Origin: Microbacteriaceae bacterium
GTDB lineage: Bacteria > Actinomycetota > Actinomycetes > Actinomycetales > Microbacteriaceae
Assembly: GCA_025463545.1 (NCBI GenBank)
Contig: JAODAR010000008.1
Location: 1 to 64,000, forward strand
DNA length: 64,000 bases
Reading direction: 5' to 3'
The position numbers were made by a program, and so were the translations under genes. Below are positions 1-7,560 of the stretch, piece after piece (within the stretch, counting starts at the first letter, position 1; each line of letters opens with the position of its first letter). Below the pieces are notes generated by a model. The model searched no databases and was not told the DNA's origin. It worked only from the letters and a program-made list of their open reading frames with translations.

Positions 1-701
1 TGACGGTCGGTCGCGGCGCCTACGTGGAGTCCTTCCCGCTGTTCGGCCAGGACCTCCAGCGCTACGACGAGTACTTCGAAGACCGGCTGGACCTACTGCT
101 GATGCTCAACGAGAACCCGGTCGTCACCTGGACTGGCACCACCCGATCCCCCATCGACGGCCTCGGCGTGTGGCCGCGGCCGGCGCAGGAGCGGCTGCCG
201 ATCTGGATCGCAGTCGGGGGGACGCCGTCGTCAGTCGTGCGAGCCGGGCGTCTCGGCCTGCCGCTGTACCTGGCGATCCTCGGCGCCCCCGAGCAGTTCG
301 TGCGGCTGGCCCAGTTATACCGGGCAAGTGCGGCCCAGGCCGGTCACGCTCCAGACGTCCTCCGGGTCGGCGTCACCAGCCACTTCCACGTGGATGCCAC
401 CTCGCAGCGGGCGCGCGACACGTTCTATCCCCACTACGCCGACTACATCGGGCAGAACATGCCTCGCGCCGGTGCTCTCAGCCGCGACGGTTTCGACGCC
501 TGGGCGGCGCCGCACGGAGCACTGTTCGTGGGCAGCCCCGCCGAGATCGTCGACAAGATTCTCTGGGAGCACAGCATCCTCGGGCACGACCGGTTCCTGG
601 CCCAGGTGGGCCTCGGCGGGCTCGGACAGGCCGAAACCCTGCGGTCGATCGAATTGCTGGCAACCGAGGTCCTCCCGGCGGTGCGGCGGGAGCTCGGCTG
701 A
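1..701 (+). CDS. LLM-class flavin-dependent oxidoreductase (3' part, truncated by window edge)
   Basis: About 233 C-terminal residues of a luciferase-like (LLM) flavin oxidoreductase. The frame is already open at base 3 and the first visible residues, TVGRGAYVESFPLFG, match the conserved strand that follows the N-terminal third in this family, so the true start lies upstream of the window. The segment PIWIAVGGTPSSVVRAGRLGLPLYLAILG is the typical barrel strand near the flavin phosphate site. Members use FMNH2 or F420 to oxidise small organic substrates; the substrate cannot be told here. It ends 95 bases before the next gene on the same strand. Confidence 0.85.
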   Translation, partial: TVGRGAYVESFPLFGQDLQRYDEYFEDRLDLLLMLNENPVVTWTGTTRSPIDGLGVWPRPAQERLPIWIAVGGTPSSVVRAGRLGLPLYLAILGAPEQFVRLAQLYRASAAQAGHAPDVLRVGVTSHFHVDATSQRARDTFYPHYADYIGQNMPRAGALSRDGFDAWAAPHGALFVGSPAEIVDKILWEHSILGHDRFLAQVGLGGLGQAETLRSIELLATEVLPAVRRELG

Positions 702-757
702 GGCGTTGGCCACCGCGGCAATATTGACCATCGCGCGAATGAGGTGTGGGGTTAGTG

Positions 758-781
758 CTGAGCCATCACCGAACGGCTCAG
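758..781. promoter_or_regulatory. Inverted repeat upstream of the SDR gene
   Basis: CTGAGCC (758-764) and GGCTCAG (775-781) form a perfect 7-bp inverted repeat with a 10-base spacer just upstream of the SDR start. It could be an operator or a short RNA hairpin. There is no T-run, so it is not an obvious terminator. Confidence 0.25.
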
Positions 782-796
782 TGAGTGAGGTGCGCG

Positions 797-1675
797 ATGA
801 ACGCAGCATCGAGGAAGACCTACCTTGTAACCGGGGCTACGAGCGGGATCGGGGAGGCGACAGCGACAGAGCTGGCGCGCGAGGGCCACAGGGTGTTGGT
901 CGGCGCACGATCGGCGGAGCACGCGGAGATGGCGCTTTCACGAATTCGCTTCCGGGTTCCCGACGCCGCCCTGGAGACGGTCATCGGCGACCTGGCCGAA
1001 ATGAACGAGGTTCGCAGGGTGAGTGAGCAGGTGTTCGGGATGACCGACGAGCTCGACGGTCTCATCCTGAACGCCGCAGTTTCACGGCCGCACCACGAAC
1101 TCACGCGCGAGGGAATCGAGGTGAACTTCGCGACGAACTACCTCTCCGGTTTCCTCCTGACGACTCTGCTGATGCCGCTGCTGAAGAGCTCAGACCAGGG
1201 TCGTGTCATCACCCTGTCTTCGTCGTTCCATGCGCACGTGACATCCCTCGAGGTGAGCGCCCTCGCCTCCGCCAACGGCATCGAACCGTCGAAACGGTAC
1301 GAGACCACGAAGCTGTTGGCGGTGCTCTTCGTGACCGAACTCGCTCGCCGTTTCAGGACCACGCGCCTCACCGCGAACGTGGCCGATCCGGGCTTCGTGC
1401 ACACCAACCTGGGCCGATACACAACGGGCGCGTTCGGCCTGATGCTCAAGCTCACCCGCCCGATGCAGGACACGCCCGAGAAAGCGAGCGAGACGGTCGT
1501 CTACCTCGCAACCTCTCCGGACGTCGCAACAACCAGCGGCGGGTATTTCGCGGGCCGCGCGGCGACCACGCCGAGTCCGCTGTCGCAGGATCCCCGACTC
1601 GCCGGCCGGCTGTGGGACTACAGCACGCGGCTGCTGGTGGAGATGAAGATGCTTTCCCCGGGCGAAGTCGTGTAA
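797..1675 (+). CDS. Short-chain dehydrogenase/reductase (SDR)
   Basis: A 292-residue NAD(P)-dependent SDR. The N-terminal Rossmann motif TGATSGIG (TGxxxGxG) is near residue 12, LNAAV replaces the usual NNAG, the Ser of ITLSSSFHAH and the YETTK (YxxxK) pair supply the catalytic triad, and DPGFVHTNL follows. Overall it resembles the retinol dehydrogenase/WW-oxidoreductase-like branch. I chose ATG 797, preceded by a GAGG about 7 bases upstream, over an in-frame GTG at 785. The next gene on the same strand, an AhpD-like protein, starts 67 bases later. The substrate is unknown. Confidence 0.88.
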   Translation: MNAASRKTYLVTGATSGIGEATATELAREGHRVLVGARSAEHAEMALSRIRFRVPDAALETVIGDLAEMNEVRRVSEQVFGMTDELDGLILNAAVSRPHHELTREGIEVNFATNYLSGFLLTTLLMPLLKSSDQGRVITLSSSFHAHVTSLEVSALASANGIEPSKRYETTKLLAVLFVTELARRFRTTRLTANVADPGFVHTNLGRYTTGAFGLMLKLTRPMQDTPEKASETVVYLATSPDVATTSGGYFAGRAATTPSPLSQDPRLAGRLWDYSTRLLVEMKMLSPGEVV

Positions 1676-1742
1676 ACGCCTCGCACGGGTCCGATTCCCG
1701 CGGCCCGTTACGAAGTGTGTCGGCCGGAAAGCCGTCGAGTCC

Positions 1743-2177
1743 GTGCGCCCGGAGCGTCGAAAGGAACAACCGCCTATAGACACAGGAGACACGGCCACGA
1801 GCGATTTCTACGTAGCCGACGACAAGAAGCACACGAGCGTGTACAAGAAAGAGACGCCGGATATCCTGGCCGCGTTCGCTGCGTTCGACAGCGCCGTGTT
1901 CGCGCCGGAAGGGCGTGAAATTCCGCTCAAATACCGCGAACTGATCGCCCTCGCCGTTGGCATCGCCACGCAGTGCGCGTATTGCATCGACGCACACAGC
2001 AAGAACCCAGTGAAGGCCGGTTCCACCGAGGCTGAACTCGCCGAAGCCGCCTGGGTAGCCACGGCGATCCGCGCCGGAGGCGGTTACCCCCACGGCCGTC
2101 TGGCCTTCAAGCTCTCGGGGGCGAACGGGCGTTCCGCGGAGCCGGAGTTCGCCGGAGCGCACCAGCACTCGCTCTAG
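1743..2177 (+). CDS. Carboxymuconolactone decarboxylase / AhpD-like protein
   Basis: A small AhpD-fold protein. The CxxC-H motif is visible as QCAYCIDAH, and the rest (YRELIALAVGIATQ... ELAEAAWVATAIRAGGGYPHGR) fits the carboxymuconolactone decarboxylase family, which includes alkylhydroperoxidases that work by a Cys-Cys disulfide relay. The start is odd. Related proteins begin at the SDFYVADDKKH segment, and at that spot (1797) the codon is ACG with an AGGAG 8 bases upstream. The only in-frame standard start is GTG at 1743, which has a poor ribosome site and adds 18 atypical residues. The 3' end overlaps the convergent arsC by 4 bases. Confidence 0.8.
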   Translation: MRPERRKEQPPIDTGDTATSDFYVADDKKHTSVYKKETPDILAAFAAFDSAVFAPEGREIPLKYRELIALAVGIATQCAYCIDAHSKNPVKAGSTEAELAEAAWVATAIRAGGGYPHGRLAFKLSGANGRSAEPEFAGAHQHSL

Positions 2178-2608
2178 CGAGGACCGGGGAGGATCTCGGC
2201 GAGAAGCTGCTCGATGCGACCCTTGATGTCATCACGGATCGGCCGCACGGCATCGATACCCTGGCCGGCGGGGTCGTCGAGTTCCCAGTCCTCATAGCGC
2301 TTGCCGGGGAAAATCGGGCACGTGTCGCCGCAGCCCATCGTGATGACGACGTCTGACTCCCTGACGGCATCCGTTGTGAGGATTTTCGGCACGTTGCCCG
2401 CGATATCGATGCCCTCTTCGGCCATGGCCTGGATCGCCACCGGGTTGATCTGGTCCTTCGGCTCCGAGCCGGCCGAGAGCACTTCGACTCGTCCATCCGA
2501 CAGTGCCGCCATGTATCCGGCCGCCATCTGCGAGCGGCCGGCGTTGTGCACACACACGAAGAGCACCGTCGGCTTGCGTGGCGCGACGGGCGCGTTGATT
2601 TCACTCAC
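2174..2608 (-). CDS. arsC: Arsenate reductase / arsenate-mycothiol transferase
   Basis: A 144-residue low-molecular-weight phosphatase-fold protein that reduces arsenate to arsenite. The P-loop CVHNAGRSQ (Cys-x5-Arg) is near the N terminus. The segment TMGCGDTCPIFPGKRYEDW carries further cysteines, and DDPAGQ gives the aspartate loop. This pattern is that of actinobacterial mycothiol-linked ArsC. The GTG at 2608 (VSEINAPV) fits family N termini; an in-frame ATG at 2629 would add 7 residues. It lies downstream of the FAD oxidoreductase on the same strand and so is probably co-transcribed under the adjacent ArsR. No arsenite efflux pump is in the window. Confidence 0.9.
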   Translation of the reverse strand: MSEINAPVAPRKPTVLFVCVHNAGRSQMAAGYMAALSDGRVEVLSAGSEPKDQINPVAIQAMAEEGIDIAGNVPKILTTDAVRESDVVITMGCGDTCPIFPGKRYEDWELDDPAGQGIDAVRPIRDDIKGRIEQLLAEILPGPR

Positions 2609-2650
2609 GCCAAAAGCATAGACGGTCATCTATGCACCGGCGGCGGGCGG

Positions 2651-3964
2651 CTAGCAGCAGCTTGAGGCGTCGCCGCCGCCGGTGGAGCACGCACCCGTGG
2701 CCGGGAGGACCAGCTGCACCCGCCGCGCGGCCTCCCGGTCGCCAGCCAGCTCGTCGGCGACGGAGCGGACCTGCTCGTAGCCGGTGGCGAGCAGGAAGGT
2801 TGGCGCCCGGCCGTAGCTCTTCATCCCGACAATGAAGAAGTCCCGTTCCGGCTGTGCCAGTTCGGCCACCCCGTGCGGAGGCACCGTACCGCAGCTGTGG
2901 AGGTTCGGGTCGATCAGCGGCGCGAGCGCCCGTGGCGCCTCGACGATGTCATCCAGGGAGAGCCGGATCTCACGAAGCATCTCCAGGTCCGGACGGAATC
3001 CGGTCGCGTTCACGATCCGATCCGCTGCACAATGCTCGATCCCGCCCCGCCGGCTTCCAACGATGTCAACGCCTTCGCCGCGGCGCTCGAGGCGGACGAT
3101 CTCGAACCGGTCGACCTGGTTGATGGCACCGGATGCGACCAGTACGCCGACTCGCGCTCCGATCGAGGCGCGTGCCTGCAGCTCGTCATGTTCAGAGCCG
3201 AGCACGCGGACCGCCGCCTTGTTGCGGATCAGCCAGGTGATCCGGGTGCCGGGCTCCTCGTGGGCGAGGCGCGCCAGGTCGACCAGGGTATTGGCGGCCG
3301 AGTGGCCGGCACCGACGACCACGGTGTGCTTGCCCGCGAAGCGCTGGCGCTCGGCTCCCAGCACGTCGGGAAGGGCGTGGCTGACCAGGTCCGCGACCTC
3401 CGGGAGGCCGAGGGGGTCCAGACCGCTGGAACCCAGGCTGTTCGGGTGCCGGTACGTGCCGGACGCGTCGATGACGGCGGCGGCCTGGACCTCGGCCAGG
3501 GCACCCTGTGGGCCGGCCAGGCGGAGGACGAACGGGCGGGAGAAGCGACCGGCTGTGCGGGTGCGGTCCATCCCGTGCCGGGAGACCGCCACCACCGTGG
3601 TGCCTGTGACGATCCGGGCGGACAGCGCGTCGACAGCTGCCAGCGGGGCAAGGTACTGGTCGATCAGCTCGCTCCCCGTCGGGAGGGATTGTCCGGAGGG
3701 CTGCACCCAGCCGTCGGCCTCCAGGAGCCGCCGCGCCGCCGGATCGACGAGGTGTTTCCACGGCGAGAACAGGCGGGTGTGTCCCCAGGAGGCCAAGCTG
3801 CTGGCGATCCGTTCTCCCGTCTCATAAATCACAAAGTCGATCCCGCGCTCGTTCAGTTGCGCTGCGGCGGCCAGACCGACCGGGCCGGCACCGATGATCG
3901 CCACCGGCAACGTTCCGAGGTGACGATTTCGCGCCGCCGGAGCGGTGAGGTCGATGAGTGTCAT
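2651..3964 (-). CDS. FAD/NAD(P)-binding oxidoreductase of an arsenic operon (ArsO-like)
   Basis: A 437-residue flavoprotein with two dinucleotide-binding motifs: GAGPVG near residue 26 for FAD, and GAGHSA near residue 218 for NAD(P)H. ATGF at about residue 345 is the usual third motif. It resembles flavin monooxygenase/thioredoxin reductase-like proteins found in ars operons (ArsO type). The C terminus ends in a cysteine-bearing tail (CSTGGGDASSCC) that could bind thiophilic metalloid; that is inference. ATG 3964 has a strong AGGAGG 7 bases upstream. It is divergent from arsR and followed by arsC. The exact reaction is uncertain. Confidence 0.8.
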   Translation of the reverse strand: MTLIDLTAPAARNRHLGTLPVAIIGAGPVGLAAAAQLNERGIDFVIYETGERIASSLASWGHTRLFSPWKHLVDPAARRLLEADGWVQPSGQSLPTGSELIDQYLAPLAAVDALSARIVTGTTVVAVSRHGMDRTRTAGRFSRPFVLRLAGPQGALAEVQAAAVIDASGTYRHPNSLGSSGLDPLGLPEVADLVSHALPDVLGAERQRFAGKHTVVVGAGHSAANTLVDLARLAHEEPGTRITWLIRNKAAVRVLGSEHDELQARASIGARVGVLVASGAINQVDRFEIVRLERRGEGVDIVGSRRGGIEHCAADRIVNATGFRPDLEMLREIRLSLDDIVEAPRALAPLIDPNLHSCGTVPPHGVAELAQPERDFFIVGMKSYGRAPTFLLATGYEQVRSVADELAGDREAARRVQLVLPATGACSTGGGDASSCC

Positions 3965-3971
3965 GGGATGC

Positions 3972-4050
3972 CCTCCTATATCGATATCGGTCGATGGATA
4001 GAGTATGGACGCATATATCGATGATTGTCAATATTGCCTATGATGGTTCC
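3972..4050. promoter_or_regulatory. arsR / FAD-oxidoreductase divergent promoter and probable ArsR operator
   Basis: The spacer between the divergent genes is AT-rich, unlike its surroundings. It carries two direct copies of TATATCGAT (3977-3985 and 4014-4022), each built on the palindrome ATCGAT; the first extends to ATATCGATAT. A TATGAT -10-like hexamer (4039-4044) ends 6 bases before the GTG of arsR, which suggests a leaderless arsR mRNA. The repeats are plausible ArsR sites; binding is inferred. Confidence 0.55.
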
Positions 4051-4413
4051 GTGACCACAGCTACGACGACTTCAGGGCTCATTCCGCTCACCGACGTGAC
4101 GGCGTGCTGCGCACCACTCACCCGGCAGCCCCTGGATGCCGCCCAGGCCGAAGAGTTGTCCCGAACGCTGAAGGCGATCGCCGATCCCGCCCGGCTGCGC
4201 CTGCTGTCGATCGTGGCGGCATCCGCTGGCCAGGAGGCCTGCGTGTGCGACCTGACCGAGCCGGTCGGCCTCAGTCAGCCCACCGTTTCCCACCACCTCA
4301 AGGTGCTGACCGACGCAGGGTTCCTCAGCCGCACGAAGCGGGGCACGTGGGCCTACTACGCGCTGGTTCCCGGAGCGCTCGACTCGCTCGCTTCCGTTCT
4401 CGTCACCGCGTGA
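4051..4413 (+). CDS. arsR: ArsR-family metalloregulator
   Basis: A 120-residue ArsR/SmtB winged-helix repressor. The recognition helix region is LSQPTVSHHLKVLTDAGF. Two adjacent cysteines near the N terminus (TACCAPLT, residues 19-20) and ACVCDL around residues 64-66 match the arrangement of the arsenite site in the Corynebacterium glutamicum-type ArsR (two N-terminal cysteines plus one near the DNA-binding domain). GTG 4051 was chosen because a -10-like TATGAT ends 6 bases before it and there is no ribosome site; in-frame ATG codons at 4021 and 3958 would extend into the operator. It is divergent from the arsO-like/arsC pair and probably represses both transcripts. Confidence 0.88.
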   Translation: MTTATTTSGLIPLTDVTACCAPLTRQPLDAAQAEELSRTLKAIADPARLRLLSIVAASAGQEACVCDLTEPVGLSQPTVSHHLKVLTDAGFLSRTKRGTWAYYALVPGALDSLASVLVTA

Positions 4414-4443
4414 GCGGCGAATCCGAGGAGACGTCGCGCGTCG

Positions 4444-5139
4444 TCACGAGGACAGCTCGATCGTGCGCTCCCGGTCCCACGGCTCAGTCCAGTCCAGCGC
4501 ATCGAACATGCGGTCGAGCACGAGCGCGGTGAAACCCCACACCAGCACGTCGTCGACGCTGAAGGCGGGCGAACGGTAGACCTGTCCGCCCCTGCTGAAG
4601 ACCAATGTATGACGGTTACGCGGATCGAGCAGCTGGGCCACCGGCATGCGGAACACGTCAACCGTCTCGCGGTGATCGACCGCCGCAACCTCGGATGTTC
4701 GCGTCCACCACGCTGGCACGGGCGTGACCAGGTTGTTGCTCGCGGGCAGCGCGAGCGGAGCGAGCGTTCCCAGCACCTCGACTCCGCTGGGGTCGAGGCC
4801 CGTCTCCTCCACTGCTTCACGCAGCGCAGTCTGGGTGATGTCGTCGTCGGACGCTTCCACTCCCCCACCCGGGAAGCCGATCTGCCCCGGGTGGTGGCCC
4901 ATCGTGTCGGCCCGGCGTTGCAACAGCACGTCCAGGTCACGCGCGACCGACGCGACCGACGTGCCTGGCGCGACTGACTGTGCCGACACCGAGTCGAGAA
5001 CGCCGAAGAGCACGAGCACCGCCGCTCGACGGGCGCGCGACGAATCGGGCAGGGTTCGCTCAGGACCGACGGCCCAGTCCACGCCGCGCAGGCAGAGCGC
5101 GCGAAGTTCACTGCGCGCATCGCCAGGAGACCGGGTCAC
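4444..5139 (-). CDS. NUDIX hydrolase, CoA pyrophosphatase-like
   Basis: A 231-residue NUDIX protein. The NUDIX box is intact: GGGVEASDDDITQTALREAVEETGL fits Gx5Ex7REUxEExGU, with FPGGGVE just before it as in the YeaB/NUDT7 CoA pyrophosphatases. The N-terminal segment RRAAVLVLFG and HHPGQIGFPGG also fit that group. It probably hydrolyses CoA or related nucleoside diphosphate compounds to 4'-phosphopantetheine and 3',5'-ADP. The GTG start at 5139 lies 9 bases after the stop of the upstream DUF2255 gene, so the two are likely co-transcribed. Confidence 0.85.
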   Translation of the reverse strand: MTRSPGDARSELRALCLRGVDWAVGPERTLPDSSRARRAAVLVLFGVLDSVSAQSVAPGTSVASVARDLDVLLQRRADTMGHHPGQIGFPGGGVEASDDDITQTALREAVEETGLDPSGVEVLGTLAPLALPASNNLVTPVPAWWTRTSEVAAVDHRETVDVFRMPVAQLLDPRNRHTLVFSRGGQVYRSPAFSVDDVLVWGFTALVLDRMFDALDWTEPWDRERTIELSS

Positions 5140-5148
5140 GCCGTCAGC

Positions 5149-5523
5149 CTATTCGGGCTGCAGCCGAATCGTCACCGGCACCGCCTCATCGCCCACGACG
5201 GTGTCCACGATGTTCGGGCCGTAACGGTCGTACTTGGCGTGGTACGCCGCGTCGATGTCGTGGTGAACGCTCGGGTCCGCGTCGGCAAACGCCACATCGC
5301 GTTCGACGCTTCCCGCACGAACGCGGCCGGCGCCGCTCGCCTTGGCGCGCACGTACCACGGGTTGTCCGCGCCGTATGCTGAGCGCACATAGACGTTGTC
5401 GCCGACTCGCACGACCCAGATCGTCACGTAGGGGCGCATCGTGCCGTCAGGCCGCCGCGACGCGATCTGGAGCTCCTCCGTCCGCTCGATCGCACGCAAC
5501 TCATCATCTGTCCACGATGTCAT
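5149..5523 (-). CDS. DUF2255 family protein
   Basis: A 124-residue protein beginning MTSWTDDELRAIERTEEL, with RPYVTIWVVRVGDNVYVRSAYG and WYVRAKASGAGRV in the middle and DAAYHAKYDRYG toward the end. These are the hallmarks of DUF2255 (PF10012), small proteins of nitroreductase/pyridoxamine-oxidase-like fold without an established reaction. ATG 5523 has a GGGAAG-type ribosome site just upstream. It ends 9 bases before the NUDIX gene on the same strand. Confidence 0.82.
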   Translation of the reverse strand: MTSWTDDELRAIERTEELQIASRRPDGTMRPYVTIWVVRVGDNVYVRSAYGADNPWYVRAKASGAGRVRAGSVERDVAFADADPSVHHDIDAAYHAKYDRYGPNIVDTVVGDEAVPVTIRLQPE

Positions 5524-5701
5524 CGGTCTTCCCTTCCTTGCCGCTTGTGGGACCGTTCGGGGCCGAGGAACGCACGGGCCTTGCTCGTCCACCACCACGC
5601 TACGTCCGCCACCACGCTACGGGGAAGCTCTCCTGGCACCGGCAACAGCGGGAGCGCCCTGGCCCGGGACCCTCCGCGCGAAGCTATACCGTTCGCGGCT
5701 G

Positions 5702-6319
5702 TATGGTCTCGGACGTGCTCGGTCGACGCCCGCTCATGATCGCGGGAAACGCGATCTTCGTCCTGAGTCCGATGGCTGTGGTGGTCGCCCCGAGCATCGG
5801 TGTGATGATCGCCCTGCGCGCGCTGCAAGGCGTGGCTGGTGCGGCGGGAGTGGCGATCGCCCGTGCCGTGGTCTCTGACATCGCTTCGGGCCGCGAAGCC
5901 GCCAGACTCTTCTCGATCCAGGCGACCATCAGTTCCGTGGCTCCCGTCGTCGCGCCGCTGTTTGGGCGGAGTGCTCGCAACGGTGGCTCCCTGGCAGCTG
6001 GTCTTCTGGGCGCTGACCGGGTTCGGGCTGCTGATGCTGGCGTGTTCCGTCTTCGTGGTTCCCGAGACCCTTCCACCGGAACGGCGTCACCGCGGTGCGG
6101 GTGCGCTCGTGAATGCCCGGTTGGTGAACCGCACCGAGCCGGGCACCATCCTGAGGGTTGCGATCGTGGTCGCGTGCGCCCAGTTTCTTTCGGCGGCCTC
6201 GTGAGCCCGCTCACCGGAATCGCCGGCGAACACTCTGCGGTTCCCTGGCGGTGATCATGGCCGTGTGCTCGACGCTCGCTGTCGGCGCCGGGCTGAGCGC
6301 CAACCGATGGACGCGATGA
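5702..6319 (+). pseudogene. Decayed MFS transporter (Bcr/CflA-like), 5'-truncated and frameshifted
   Basis: Recognisable pieces of one drug-efflux type MFS protein lie in three frames. VSDVLGRRPLMIAGNAIFVL (the loop 2-3 motif, where the copy begins) through ALQGVAGAAGVAIARAVVSD is in one frame to about 5965. The second piece, GGVLATVAPWQLVFWALTGFG to VACAQFLS, is one base out. The frame then returns briefly (GLVSPLTGIAGEH) and shifts again for a last segment, SLAVIMAVCSTLAVGAGLSA, ending at 6319. The first two or so membrane helices are missing. It cannot encode a transporter. Confidence 0.8.
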
Positions 6320-6341
6320 CCGGCCGTCAACGTGCCGGTAA

Positions 6342-7544
6342 CTACGCCTGCAGGCGCAGATATCGGTCGATGACGTAGTCCGCGATGGCCATGGACGACG
6401 TCGCAGCCGGAGACGGCGCGTTTCGGAGAATGGTCACCGGCCCGACCCGGTCGACTGCGAAATCGTCCAGGAGCGCGCCGTCGCGCCCCCAGGCCTGCGC
6501 TCGAACGCCGGCAGCGGTCTTGGCCGTCAGATCCGACATGGTGAGCTCCGGAATGAACCGCCGGGCCTTGCGGTGGTACAGGGCTTTGACCAGCGAGCCG
6601 CTGATCTCGTCGACGCCCATCCGCCAGTGCTGTCTCGCCAGCGGGACCGCTCCCGGCCACCGCAACGAGTTCCAGGTGTCCCTCGGCGAGATCGAGAGCC
6701 ATCGGTACCCCTCCCGAGCGAGCGCCGGCACCGCATTCGGGCCGACGTGCACGTCGTCATAGACGCCTCGGGTGAAATGCACTCCGAGGAAGGGGAAGCG
6801 CGGGTCGGGCACCGGGTAGATCATCCCCTGCACCAAGTCGTTTCGTTCCGGGTTGAGTGCCCAGTACTCACCGCGGAAGGGGAGGATCCTCGGCGAAGCG
6901 TCAGCGCCGACCAGCCCGGCGACAACGTCAGACTGCAATCCAGCGCACGCCATCACTCGGTCGAAGACGTGCTCGGAGGCGGGCGTTCGCACGCGCACCG
7001 TGTCGCCTTCGATGTCCATCGACAGGACCTCCTGGCCGAGAAGGATTGCGCCGCCCGCTGAACGCACGTCCCGTGCCATCGCTTCGGTGATCGCCGCGTA
7101 GTCGACGACCGCGGTGTGCGGCGAATGCACGGCGGCCACCCCAGCGACATGCGGTTCGATGGCGCGCAACTGTGCGACGTCGTCGATGCGCACCAGGTCG
7201 CGCACGCCATTCGCGCGGGATCGCCGCTCGATGTCCGCCAGTGCCGGAAGCTCAGACTCGTCGACGGCGACGACGAGCTTGCCAACCTCCCGATACGGCA
7301 GGTTCTTCTCCTGGCAGTAGTCCCGGATCGCGAGGCGTCCAGTGGCGCACAACTCAGCCTTCAAGGATCCCGGTTTGTAGTACAGACCGGCATGCACCAC
7401 GCCCGAGTTGTGGCCGCTCTGGTGGGCGGCGACCCGGTCTTCCTTCTCGAAGACGGTGACCTCACCCAGTTCACGCTGTACGAGCGCGCGCGCGAGCGCG
7501 ATACCCACGATGCCACCGCCGATGATTCCGATTCGCTCACTCAC
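6342..7544 (-). CDS. lhgO: L-2-hydroxyglutarate oxidase (LhgO/YgaF)
   Basis: A 400-residue DAO-fold flavoprotein starting VSERIGIIGGGIVG, with the FAD motif GGGIVG. SGHNSGVVHAGLYYKPGSLKA is diagnostic for LhgO, and PFRGEYW plus FLGVHFTRG...VHVGPNAVPAL are further signatures. It oxidises L-2-hydroxyglutarate to 2-oxoglutarate and passes electrons to the quinone pool. I chose GTG 7544 because the frame upstream of it only overlaps the C terminus of the preceding gene. The gap to that MDR gene is 16 bases, so the two are likely one transcript. Confidence 0.9.
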   Translation of the reverse strand: MSERIGIIGGGIVGIALARALVQRELGEVTVFEKEDRVAAHQSGHNSGVVHAGLYYKPGSLKAELCATGRLAIRDYCQEKNLPYREVGKLVVAVDESELPALADIERRSRANGVRDLVRIDDVAQLRAIEPHVAGVAAVHSPHTAVVDYAAITEAMARDVRSAGGAILLGQEVLSMDIEGDTVRVRTPASEHVFDRVMACAGLQSDVVAGLVGADASPRILPFRGEYWALNPERNDLVQGMIYPVPDPRFPFLGVHFTRGVYDDVHVGPNAVPALAREGYRWLSISPRDTWNSLRWPGAVPLARQHWRMGVDEISGSLVKALYHRKARRFIPELTMSDLTAKTAAGVRAQAWGRDGALLDDFAVDRVGPVTILRNAPSPAATSSMAIADYVIDRYLRLQA

Positions 7545-7560
7545 GTCGGCGCATCCGCGT

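Noticed and set aside
1684..1712. A T-arm-like stretch (GGGTCCGATTCCC) resembling a tRNA 3' part
   Set aside because: The T-loop lacks the TTC of real tRNAs, and no anticodon or D arm can be folded upstream; it lies directly after the SDR stop codon.
2873..4024. Long plus-strand open frame opposite the FAD oxidoreductase
   Set aside because: Arginine/glycine-rich composition without family resemblance; the minus strand has a clear flavoprotein with a good ribosome site.
5580..5612. Direct repeat CCACCACGCTACG twice at 17-bp period
   Set aside because: Only two short copies, with nothing to link them to an array, attachment site or regulator; probably chance or minor slippage.
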